Shown: one piece after another, positions 1-7,113 of the stretch
How the letters are laid out: every line of letters begins with the position of its first letter
Position numbering within the stretch: the first letter of the stretch is position 1
Source of the DNA: Kitasatospora sp. NBC_00458
GTDB taxonomy: Bacteria; Actinomycetota; Actinomycetes; Streptomycetales; Streptomycetaceae
Reading direction: 5' to 3'
Assembly (NCBI RefSeq): GCF_036013975.1
Contig: NZ_CP107904.1
Coordinates: 4,155,001-4,219,000, forward strand
DNA length: 64,000 nucleotides
Notes under the pieces: model-generated
Database searches by the model: none
The model's input: only the letters and a program-made list of their open reading frames with translations
Told to the model about the DNA's origin: nothing
Program-made: the position numbers and the translations under genes

Positions 1-317
1 TTGCAGACGATCTCACCACCCGACAGCAGGCTGACCCAGGACGTGTCCGGCCGCCGGGCCAGCGCCTCCGCGATCGCCGACGCGGCGTCCGGCACGCACC
101 GGATCCGGGTCATCCAGTCGACCTCGCCGAGCAGCCGGGCACTGGTCCGCCCGATCACCCGCACCACCCCGGCGGCCCGCAGCCGCTGGTAGCGGCGGGC
201 CACCGTCTGGTCGGAGACCCCGAGCACCTCGGCGATCCGCCGGAACGGCGCCCGGCCGTCCACCTGCAGGGCGTGCAGCAGCGCCCGGTCCAGCTCGTCC
301 AGCGTCACGGTTTCCAC
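1..317 (-). CDS. Lrp/AsnC-family transcriptional regulator, 3' end beyond window
   Basis: A winged HTH opens the protein (LDELDRALLHALQVDGR, then RRIAEVLGVSDQTVARRYQRL), followed by the start of an Lrp-type ligand-sensing domain (WMTRIRCVPDAASAIAEAL). About 105 residues are visible and the frame runs off the left edge, so the C-terminal part is missing. The GTG at 315-317 is taken as start; a second in-frame GTG lies three codons later. The family usually binds amino acids or small effectors and often controls a divergent neighbour. Here the divergent gene is an MFS exporter about 135 bp away, so local control of that exporter is a reasonable inference. I see no clear operator in the gap. Confidence 0.8.
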   Translation of the reverse strand, partial: METVTLDELDRALLHALQVDGRAPFRRIAEVLGVSDQTVARRYQRLRAAGVVRVIGRTSARLLGEVDWMTRIRCVPDAASAIAEALARRPDTSWVSLLSGGEIVC

Positions 318-452
318 CGTGCCGATGGTAGGAGACGTCGAGATCCGCCGGAACGGCCCCGCCGAGCGGCGCGGGACCGGGCTCCGGACCGAGGGTGACG
401 GTGCGTCGGGCCGCCCGGCCCGGCGCGGCGCGGCGGACGAAGGAGCACGGGG

Positions 453-2084
453 ATGCGGAAGTGGTGGCCGCTGGTCGCGGTCAGCCTGGGGGTGTTCATG
501 CTGCTGACCGACGTCAGCATCGTGATCGTGGCGCTGCCGGACATCGGCGCGGGGCTGGGCATGGACTTCGACGGCCTGCAGTGGGTGATGGACGGCTACG
601 CGCTGGCCCTGGCCGCCCTGCTCCTCGGTCTCGGTGCGGTCGCCGACCGGGCCGGCCGGCGGCGGGTGTACACGGTCGGCCTGGTGGTCTTCGCCGCCGC
701 CTCGCTCGCCTGCGGTCTCGCACCGAACGGCGGGGTGCTGGTCGCGGCACGGATCGTCCAGGCCGGCGGCGGGGCGGCGATGTTCGCCACCGCGATGGCC
801 CTGCTCAACCTCGCCTACCGGGGCCGCGACCGGGCGGTGGCGTTCGGCGTCTGGGGCGCCGTCAGCGGCGCCGCGGCGGCCACCGGTCCGGTCGCCGGCG
901 GACTGCTCACCGAGTTCCTGGGCTGGCGGTCGGTCTTCCTGGTCAACCTGCCGGTCGCGGTCGCCGGCGTCGTCCTCACCCGCAGGACGCTGCCGGAGTC
1001 CCGGAACCCCGCGGCGCACCGGATCGACCTGCCCGGCGCCGCCGCCTTCACCGTCGCGGCCGGCTCGGCCGTCCTGGTGCTGATCCGCGGCGGTGCCGAC
1101 GGCTGGACCTCGCCGTCCGTGCTCGGCGCGGCCGGGGCGGCCGTCGCGGCGCTCGCCGTCTTCCTCCTGGTCGAGCGCCGCAGCCCGCACCCGCTGCTCG
1201 ACCTCGGGCTGTTCCGCAGCCCGGTCTTCACCGGGGTGATGGTCTGCGGCCTGGTCTACTCCGCCGCCGCGTTCTCCTACCTCCCGTACACCTCGCTCTG
1301 GCTGCAGTCGGTGCTCGGCCGGGGTCCGATGGCCGCCGGTCTCACGCTGCTCCCGATGAGCGTCGTCGCCTTCGCGGTCTCCGCCCTGGCCGGCCGCAGG
1401 CTCGCCGTCCTCCCCGCGGCGCTGCCGCTCGCCGGCGGACTGGCCGTGATCGGTGCCGGCGCCCTCCTCCAGTGCACCCTCGACGCCTCGTCCAGCTGGA
1501 CCGCCCTGCTGCCCGGCCTCGCCCTGACCGGCCTCGGTGTGGGCGCGGTCAGCCCGGTCCTGGCGGCCTGCGCGATGGCCGCCGTCCCGCCGGAGCGCGG
1601 CGGCATGGCGGGCGGCGCCGTCAACACCTTCCGCCAGCTGGGCCAGGCCCTCGGGATCGCGGTCCTCGGCCTCGTGCTCCACCAGGGGCTGCGGGCCTCG
1701 CTGGCCGGCCACCCCGCGGCGGTCCCCGACGCGGACGCCGCCGCCCGCGTCCTGAGCGCCGGGCAGCCGGTGGCGGGGCTCCCGGACGGCCTGGTCCGTG
1801 CCGCGTTCGCCACCGCCCTCGACCGCACCATGCTGGTCGCCGCCCTCACCGCGCTGGCCGGTGCCGCACTCGTCGCGGTCCTCCTCCGGGGCCGGCCGGC
1901 CCCGGTCCGGCCGACGGCGGGCGGTCCGCCGCCGGGTGGCCGGAGCGCGGAGAGCCCCGGCGCGGAAGGCCGAGTCGCGGCGGACCGGACGGCGGAAGGC
2001 CGGACGGCGGCGGACGGCGTGGCCGCGGACGGACGGCCGACGGCCGGTGCGGTCCGGGCCGCCGACGGCCGCCGGACGGCCTGA
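453..2084 (+). CDS. MFS drug/metabolite exporter, DHA2 (EmrB/QacA) type
   Basis: The 543-residue protein starts with a transmembrane helix (WWPLVAVSLGVFMLLTDVSI) and has about 14 hydrophobic segments. The loop 2-3 motif (GAVADRAGRRRV) and the helix-5 antiporter-like stretch (GPVAGGLL near GWRSVFLVNLP) fit DHA2 proton antiporters. An AAGGAG ribosome-binding site at 440-445 lies 7 nt before the ATG, which fixes the start. The last 60 or so residues are an Ala/Gly/Arg/Thr-rich cytosolic tail with short imperfect repeats (RVAADRTAEGRTAADGVAAD), unusual for the family and probably disordered. It is divergent from an Lrp-type regulator. The substrate is unknown; export of a cluster product or resistance is an inference. 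Confidence 0.88.
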   Translation: MRKWWPLVAVSLGVFMLLTDVSIVIVALPDIGAGLGMDFDGLQWVMDGYALALAALLLGLGAVADRAGRRRVYTVGLVVFAAASLACGLAPNGGVLVAARIVQAGGGAAMFATAMALLNLAYRGRDRAVAFGVWGAVSGAAAATGPVAGGLLTEFLGWRSVFLVNLPVAVAGVVLTRRTLPESRNPAAHRIDLPGAAAFTVAAGSAVLVLIRGGADGWTSPSVLGAAGAAVAALAVFLLVERRSPHPLLDLGLFRSPVFTGVMVCGLVYSAAAFSYLPYTSLWLQSVLGRGPMAAGLTLLPMSVVAFAVSALAGRRLAVLPAALPLAGGLAVIGAGALLQCTLDASSSWTALLPGLALTGLGVGAVSPVLAACAMAAVPPERGGMAGGAVNTFRQLGQALGIAVLGLVLHQGLRASLAGHPAAVPDADAAARVLSAGQPVAGLPDGLVRAAFATALDRTMLVAALTALAGAALVAVLLRGRPAPVRPTAGGPPPGGRSAESPGAEGRVAADRTAEGRTAADGVAADGRPTAGAVRAADGRRTA

Positions 2085-2126
2085 GGCGCCCCACCGTTCG
2101 GACACCGCGCCGGGGGCGACCGCCCG

Positions 2127-2753
2127 TCACCTCGGGGTGAGCCCGTGCAGCACCGTGTCGACCAGCTCCGCCGGGTCGAGGTCGGCGAACCCGCTCTCCG
2201 GGTCCGCGCCCGAGGAGCGGAAGGAGCGGATCAGCACCGGCCCGAGCAGCAGGTCCATCACGAGGTTCAGGTCGAGGCCGGCCCGGATCTCACCGGCCTC
2301 GACCCCCCGCTGCAGCACCTGGAGGACGATCTCCCGGCGGGGCCTGATCGCCTGGTCGATGTACGCGCGGTACAGCTCCGGGTGGATGTCGGCGACGCCG
2401 AACAGCCGCGGCACCAGCCGCAGGTAGCGCGGGTCGTCGTGCATCTCCCGCATGCCCCGGACGCATTCCAGCAGCGCCCCGCGCAGGTCGGTCGCGGCGG
2501 GCGGGGCGGGCAGCTCGCCGCGCAGCGAGCAGATGGTCGCGACCAGCAGGTCGTCCTTGCCCTTCCAGCGCCGGTAGATGGTGGTCTTGGCGACGCCGGC
2601 CCGTGCCGCCACCGCCTCCAGCGAGAACCCGTCCGGCCCGGCCTCGGCGAGGAGGGCGAGCGCGGCGTCCAGGATCGCGCGCTCCGCCTCCTCGCTGCGG
2701 GGCCGTCCGGCACGGGCCGTGGTCCGCCTGGCCGTCTCAGCTGTGGGGTGGAT
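2127..2753 (-). CDS. TetR-family repressor with a non-canonical start
   Basis: The HTH reads EEAERAILDAALALLAEAG, then FSLEAVAARAGVAKTTIYRRWKGKDDLL, followed by a helical ligand domain: a typical TetR protein of about 200 residues. A conventional start (GTG at 2612) would remove the first two helices. The frame is open upstream, and a perfect AGGAGG sits 7 nt before an ATC codon at 2751-2753. No ATG, GTG or TTG occurs in frame between this site and 2612, so initiation at ATC is proposed; a sequencing error is the alternative. It lies 30 nt downstream of the MFS gene on the same strand and probably represses that operon through the palindrome at 4381-4409. Confidence 0.8.
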   Translation of the reverse strand: MHPTAETARRTTARAGRPRSEEAERAILDAALALLAEAGPDGFSLEAVAARAGVAKTTIYRRWKGKDDLLVATICSLRGELPAPPAATDLRGALLECVRGMREMHDDPRYLRLVPRLFGVADIHPELYRAYIDQAIRPRREIVLQVLQRGVEAGEIRAGLDLNLVMDLLLGPVLIRSFRSSGADPESGFADLDPAELVDTVLHGLTPR

Positions 2754-2783
2754 GACGGGTCCTCCTGTGTCCGGCGCCGCCGG

Positions 2784-4361
2784 CTACGCGGCGCGGTGGT
2801 GCCGGCCCGGCATCGCCAGGACGACCGCCGCCGCTCCGAGGAGGGCGATCCCGCCCGCCGCGACGGAGGTCACGTGCATGGCCGAGACGAAGGCGTCCTG
2901 CGCCTTCGCGGCCAAGGCGTGCAGCTCGGCGAGCACGGACGGCGGAACGGTACCCGACTGTACCTGGGCGGCGAGTTTCTCGGCCTCGGTGGCCGTCCCG
3001 ACGATCGACTCGGCCGCGTCGTGCCGGGCCGCCGCCGGGAAGACCGCGTCCACGGTGCCGCCGATCCGGTCGCGGTAGGCGGCGGCGAGGACCGAGCCGA
3101 GCACCGCGATGCCGAGCGCGCCCGCGGCCTGCCGGACGGTGCTGGTCACCGCCGAGCCGGCCCCGGCCCTGGCCGGCGGGACGGCCGACATCGCCGCCGC
3201 GGTGGCCGGGGCGAACACGCCGCCCATGCCGAGCCCGAACAGGAAGCTGACCACCAGCAGGGCCCAGAGCGCGCTGTCCCGGCCGACCCACGCCCAGGAG
3301 AGCAGGGCCAGCCCCATCACCGCGAGCCCGCCGGCCACCGGCACGCGGTCGCCGAACCGGACGGCCAGCCCCGTGCTGCGGACGGCCCCGAGCATCAGTC
3401 CGGCCGCCACCGGCAGCGCGCAGAACCCGGACTCCAGCGCGTCGTACCCGCGCACCGCCTGCCAGTAGTAGGCGAGGTAGACCAGTCCGCCCATCAGCGC
3501 GAACGAGGTGACGGCGAGCGCGAGGGTGCCGCCGGCGAAGCGCCGGTCCCGGAACAGCCCGACGTCCAGCGTCGGCGCGGCTCGCCCGGCCTGGAGCCGC
3601 ACGAACAGTGCCAGGACGGCCGCCCCGCCGAGCAGGGGCCCGAGCACCGCGGCCGAGGCCCACGCGCCGGTCTCCCCGCCCTTGACGACCCCGTACACCA
3701 GCCCCGCGACGCCGGCGGTGCCGAGCACCGCGCCGATCAGGTCCGGCCGCCCCGGCCTGGGGTCCGCGGACTCGGGCACCACGAGCAGCACCGCGATCGA
3801 ACCGCCCACCACGACGGGCAGGTTGACCAGGAAGAGCGACCCCCACCAGAAGTACTCAAGCAGCAGTCCGCCGGCGATCGGCCCGACCGCGACGGCGATC
3901 CCGGAGAACGACGACCAGATCCCGATCGCCCGGCCGCGCTCGTGCGGCGGGAACACGTTCTGGATGATCGACAGGGTCTGCGGCTGCACCATCGCCGCCC
4001 CCGCCCCCATGCCGGCCCGCGCCAGGATCAGCGCCACCGGGTCGCTCACCACCGCCGCCGCCACCGAGGCGGCCCCGAACACCGCCATCCCGGCCACCAG
4101 CAGCAGCCGCCGCCCGATCCGGTCCCCCAGCACCCCGAACGGGAGCATCAGCCCCGCGAAGACGAGCAGGTACGAGTCGAGCACCCACTCCATCTCGCCC
4201 TGCGTGGCCCCCAGGTCGTGCTGGATGCTCCGCAGCCCGACGTTCAGGATCGTGTTGTCGATCAGAATCACCAGGAGGCTGCTGACCAGCACTCCGAGAA
4301 TCACCCAGCGTCGCGGGTGCCCACCCTCGATCCGTGCCCCGGCACGTTCCGTCTGCGTCAT
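2784..4361 (-). CDS. MFS exporter, DHA2 (EmrB/QacA) type, 14 TM
   Basis: This 525-residue proton-driven exporter starts with a short cytosolic segment and a first helix containing ILIDNTILNVGL, the DHA2 signature that follows WVILGVLV. The motif GDRIGRRLL lies in loop 2-3, GPIAGGLLLEYFWWGSLFLVNLP marks helix 5-6, and the last helix ends in MPGRHHR. The ATG at 4361 follows the operator-bearing promoter region directly. It is the first gene of a two-gene unit with the TetR regulator downstream. Regulator-pump pairs like this usually answer to a toxic or self-made compound, and placement beside the PKS operon suggests self-resistance or product export. The substrate is not visible in the sequence. 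Confidence 0.9.
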   Translation of the reverse strand: MTQTERAGARIEGGHPRRWVILGVLVSSLLVILIDNTILNVGLRSIQHDLGATQGEMEWVLDSYLLVFAGLMLPFGVLGDRIGRRLLLVAGMAVFGAASVAAAVVSDPVALILARAGMGAGAAMVQPQTLSIIQNVFPPHERGRAIGIWSSFSGIAVAVGPIAGGLLLEYFWWGSLFLVNLPVVVGGSIAVLLVVPESADPRPGRPDLIGAVLGTAGVAGLVYGVVKGGETGAWASAAVLGPLLGGAAVLALFVRLQAGRAAPTLDVGLFRDRRFAGGTLALAVTSFALMGGLVYLAYYWQAVRGYDALESGFCALPVAAGLMLGAVRSTGLAVRFGDRVPVAGGLAVMGLALLSWAWVGRDSALWALLVVSFLFGLGMGGVFAPATAAAMSAVPPARAGAGSAVTSTVRQAAGALGIAVLGSVLAAAYRDRIGGTVDAVFPAAARHDAAESIVGTATEAEKLAAQVQSGTVPPSVLAELHALAAKAQDAFVSAMHVTSVAAGGIALLGAAAVVLAMPGRHHRAA

Positions 4362-4380
4362 GGCCAGGACCCTAGCCCAC

Positions 4381-4409
4381 TTTCGATACGCTCCGGTAGC
4401 GTATCGAAA
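4381..4409. promoter_or_regulatory. Perfect palindromic operator, probable TetR site
   Basis: The arms TTTCGATACGCT and AGCGTATCGAAA are exact reverse complements of 12 bp around a CCGGT spacer. The site begins 20 bp upstream of the ATG of the MFS gene, where it would overlap its promoter. Size and symmetry fit a TetR dimer pair, and the regulator is encoded in the same operon. Binding is inferred. Confidence 0.75.
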
Positions 4410-4433
4410 TATGGTTCCATGTGACCCCGGTCA

Positions 4434-4466
4434 CCCCGGGGCCCGTCGCCGGGGCGGGCCCCGGGG
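4434..4466 (-). terminator. Stem-loop after the DUF2332 gene
   Basis: Arms CCCCGGGGCCCG and CGGGCCCCGGGG (12 bp, perfect) enclose a 9-nt loop. It lies about 30 nt past the stop codon of the leftward DUF2332 gene. There is no T-run, as is common for hairpin terminators in GC-rich actinobacteria. Confidence 0.55.
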
Positions 4467-4496
4467 GTGGGCGTCGGGCGACCGGGGCTCCCGGGC

Positions 4497-5513
4497 TCAG
4501 CCCCCGGCGGGGAGCCACTCCAGCGACTGGCCGTGCGGACCCGTGCGGGCGAGCGGCCGCTCGTTCAGGGCCAGGGTGAAGAGCCCCTGCCCGGTCGCCG
4601 GGGCGGCCGGGAGGCGGCGGTCCACCTCCGGGAACACGCCCGGGCTCTCGTTGGAGATCCAGGGGCAAGCCAGCTCCCGCATCGTCGCGGCGAAGGACTC
4701 CCGCTCCCCGGGGCCCAGGTAGGCGATCACGGCGCTGTGGAAGACCACCGGGGTCGCTCCCGCCGGGGCCGCCGCGACCAGGTCGCGGATCGTCTCGTTG
4801 AGGTCCCCGCGGACCAGCTCCGGCGGTTCGGCACGCGCGATCCGCACGGCGCCCCGCAGCCGGGCCAGCCGCTCGTGCTGCTCGGGCCAGACCAGGGCCT
4901 CCAGCCAGCGCACGTCCTGCGGATCGGCGACGTCCAGCGGGTTCAGGTCGACCCCGGCCCGCCACACGACCTCCGGCAGTCGGAGCGGCACCGGGACGAC
5001 GGCCCCGTCGGCACCGCCCTCGCCCGGCCCACCGGGTCCGCCACCGGTCGTGGTGCACTCCAGGACGACCGGACCGTCGGCCGGGCCGAGAGCGGTGACG
5101 CCGTCGCCGTGCCGGTACACGTAGCGGTACCGGTCCGGGTACAGGCAGAGACCGGCCGAGGCGCCGACCTCGATCAGCGCCAGCGGCTGCGGCAGCCGGG
5201 CGAGCAGCGGGAGCAGGGTGGCGCAGCGGCCCGGCTCGTTGGTCTGCGTCCGGCGCGCCAGCACGGCGGCGCGCACCCGGGGCCAGTGCTCGGCGGTCCA
5301 GCCGCGGAAGGCCCCGGCGTCGTCGACCGGGCCGCCCAGGAAGCGCACCGCGCCGAGCAGCAGGTTGGGCTGGCGCTTGGCGTGCGGGAGTCCGTCGATC
5401 AGCGCCAGCAGGCCCGGGTCGGCGGCGACGGCCGCCGAAAGCCGCTCGTAGGAGGGGGAGTTGCCCCGCGCCTCCGCCGTCGCGAACTGCTGGTACCGCC
5501 CTGCCGTGTCCAC
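4497..5513 (-). CDS. DUF2332 family protein
   Basis: The 338-residue protein matches the DUF2332 pattern I know from actinobacteria: an N-terminal helical part (YQQFATAEARGNSPSYERLSAA), the segment RRTQTNEPGRCATLLP, then LALIEVGASAGL, which resembles a SAM- or nucleotide-binding glycine loop, and a C-terminal part containing VVFHSAVIAYL and ISNESPGVFPE. No function is established that I know of; the GASAGL loop suggests a methyltransferase-like fold. The GTG at 5513 is the start used. The gene follows the PPTase on the same strand with a gap of about 115 bp and ends at a hairpin, so it may be an end gene of the cluster or an unrelated neighbour. Confidence 0.75.
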   Translation of the reverse strand: MDTAGRYQQFATAEARGNSPSYERLSAAVAADPGLLALIDGLPHAKRQPNLLLGAVRFLGGPVDDAGAFRGWTAEHWPRVRAAVLARRTQTNEPGRCATLLPLLARLPQPLALIEVGASAGLCLYPDRYRYVYRHGDGVTALGPADGPVVLECTTTGGGPGGPGEGGADGAVVPVPLRLPEVVWRAGVDLNPLDVADPQDVRWLEALVWPEQHERLARLRGAVRIARAEPPELVRGDLNETIRDLVAAAPAGATPVVFHSAVIAYLGPGERESFAATMRELACPWISNESPGVFPEVDRRLPAAPATGQGLFTLALNERPLARTGPHGQSLEWLPAGG

Positions 5514-5627
5514 TCCCCGCCACCCCTTCCGGAAGATCCGGTCGCAGCATACGAAGGCACACCCGGGCGCGCTACAGGGCCTTCCGGCTCCCCCGCACGG
5601 GGCCGCCCGGACCGGCCGGAGCCCGCC

Positions 5628-6443
5628 CTAGGACAGCCCCGCCGCCACCGCGCCCGCCGGCCCGTCCAGCGCGTGGTGCAGCCGGAGGTGCGGCGGCGCG
5701 GCGCGGCCCCCCGCCGGCGCGGCGAGGGCGACGGCGGCGGCGTACCGCGGCCCGGCCGGCAGGTCGGTGACGGTCCACCCGCCCGGGTGGCGGTCGCGGT
5801 CGCCGCCCAGGTAGTCGGCGGCGGGCGGGCGGCCCAGGCCGATCCCGAGGCCCTTCAGGTACGCCTCCTTGCGGGTCCACAGCCGGGCGAAGACGCCCGG
5901 CCGGTCCGCGGGCGGCACGGCCACCAGCTCGGCCCGTTCGGCCGGGTGCAGCACCGCCGACAGCACCTCGGCGGACTCGGCGGCCGGGACCGGCTCCACG
6001 TCGACGCCGACCGGGACGGCGGCGAGGCCGATGAGCACCGTGCCGCCGCCGTGCGAGAGCGAGAAGTGGGGCGCTCCGGAGCCGGCGAGCCGGGGACGGC
6101 CGTGCGGTTCGGCGCAGCCGGGGCACGGCGCCCGTTCGAAGACCAGGGCCTCCGGGGCGACCGCCAGCCGCCGGCCGAGGACGCGGCGGAGCGCGACGTG
6201 GGCGGCCAGGTAGCAGGTCCGGTCGGCGTCCCGGACAAACCGCTCGGAGCGCCGCAGCTCCGTCGCGTCGAGGCAGCGCAGGTCCGACGGACCCACCGGC
6301 AGGGAGGCCGAGTCCAGCAGCCAGAGCTCGGCCGCGAGGTCGGCGGGGAGATCGGTTGGGAGATCGGGCGGCGTCACCGCACACCGTTCCGGCACCGGCG
6401 CCGCGGACCGCTGCTCCATCCTTGCCTCCATCCCTGTCTCCAT
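5628..6443 (-). CDS. 4'-phosphopantetheinyl transferase, Sfp type
   Basis: The enzyme moves phosphopantetheine from CoA to a carrier-protein serine. In 271 residues it carries the family motifs in order: the N-terminal part with a GRPRL box near residue 117, HFSLSHGGG, the Mg-binding GVDVEP at about 146-151, and W189-T-R-K-E-A-Y-L-K-G. The length suits Sfp-type enzymes. Three ATG codons lie within the first ten residues and the outermost is used here, so the exact start is uncertain. It sits just past the terminator of the PKS operon on the same strand; the obvious client is Ser449 of the AT-ACP protein at 21274-22758. Confidence 0.92.
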   Translation of the reverse strand: METGMEARMEQRSAAPVPERCAVTPPDLPTDLPADLAAELWLLDSASLPVGPSDLRCLDATELRRSERFVRDADRTCYLAAHVALRRVLGRRLAVAPEALVFERAPCPGCAEPHGRPRLAGSGAPHFSLSHGGGTVLIGLAAVPVGVDVEPVPAAESAEVLSAVLHPAERAELVAVPPADRPGVFARLWTRKEAYLKGLGIGLGRPPAADYLGGDRDRHPGGWTVTDLPAGPRYAAAVALAAPAGGRAAPPHLRLHHALDGPAGAVAAGLS

Positions 6444-6511
6444 CCGCCCCGCCCCCGCGCCGTCCGCCGTGCCGTCCGCCGTGCCCGGCCCGGCCCGAGG
6501 GGCGGGCCTGA

Positions 6512-6561
6512 CTGTGGCCCGCGGGCGGACGGGGGCATCGCCGCCCGCCCGCGGACCACAG
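6512..6561 (-). terminator. Strong stem-loop ending the PKS operon
   Basis: The left arm CTGTGGCCCGCGGGCGG pairs with a right arm ending in CCGCGGACCACAG, with one mismatch, around a G/C-rich loop. It starts 10 nt after the stop codon of the NTF2-fold gene, so it closes the leftward six-gene operon and separates it from the PPTase gene. Confidence 0.65.
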
Positions 6562-6570
6562 GCTCGTGCG

Positions 6571-7056
6571 TCACCCCGCGGGGAGCGCCTCCCGGAAGGG
6601 TCCCGGGCGCCCGACCGGCGGAGCGACGGCCTCGGTGACCCCCTGCTGCCCGAGCACGTCGCAGACCGAGGCCAACAGGGCGGTGTCGCAGTAGATGTGC
6701 AGTTCGGTGATCTTCGCCCACTTGATCCGCAGGACGTGCACGCCCTGGTTGGAGTAGTGGTTGCCCTCCCGGTCGGTGAGGTGGTCCACCCACTCGACGA
6801 AGGCCACGGTGTCCCACGGCCAGCCCTTGGCGACGACCTTCTTCAGCTCGAAGCGCAGGTCGGGCAGGACCTCCGCCAGCCTGTCGTACCAGCGCTGGAT
6901 CTGCTCGGCGTCGTGCCGCCCGCCCGCCAACGCGTGTGAACCGGAGAACCAGTGCTCCGCATCGGGGGTGAACTGCCGGACGATGGCCGGGTAGTTGCCG
7001 CGATTGACCTCGGCGAAGGAGTTGCGCAGATTGCGCCGGACGATGGCGTGGTACAC
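6571..7056 (-). CDS. NTF2/SnoaL-like fold protein
   Basis: The small alpha+beta cone protein has the SnoaL-type layout: an N-terminal helix (NSFAEVNRGNYPAIVRQF), then HWFSGSHALAGGRHDAEQIQRWYDRL, and a beta-sheet half (FVEWVDHLTDREGNHYSNQGVHVLRIKWAKITELHIYCDT). Members act as cyclases, isomerases, hydroxylases or binding proteins. The GTG at 7054-7056 is preferred because AGAGGTGG lies 4 nt before it; an in-frame GTG at 7092 would add 12 residues with no such site. It is the last gene of the PKS operon, 57 nt after the MmpL gene. Acting on the chain as a cyclase, or helping its release, is possible but unproven. Confidence 0.75.
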   Translation of the reverse strand: MYHAIVRRNLRNSFAEVNRGNYPAIVRQFTPDAEHWFSGSHALAGGRHDAEQIQRWYDRLAEVLPDLRFELKKVVAKGWPWDTVAFVEWVDHLTDREGNHYSNQGVHVLRIKWAKITELHIYCDTALLASVCDVLGQQGVTEAVAPPVGRPGPFREALPAG

Positions 7057-7113
7057 GTTTCCACCTCTGGTCGGAACGGTGAAGACCGGCACGGTGACGG
7101 CCCGTCAGGGACA

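Noticed and set aside
2145..4424. Long plus-strand frame opposite the TetR/MFS operon
   Set aside because: Composition is that of a GC-skew shadow frame (Arg, Gly, Pro, His), with no domain, and the minus strand holds clear genes.
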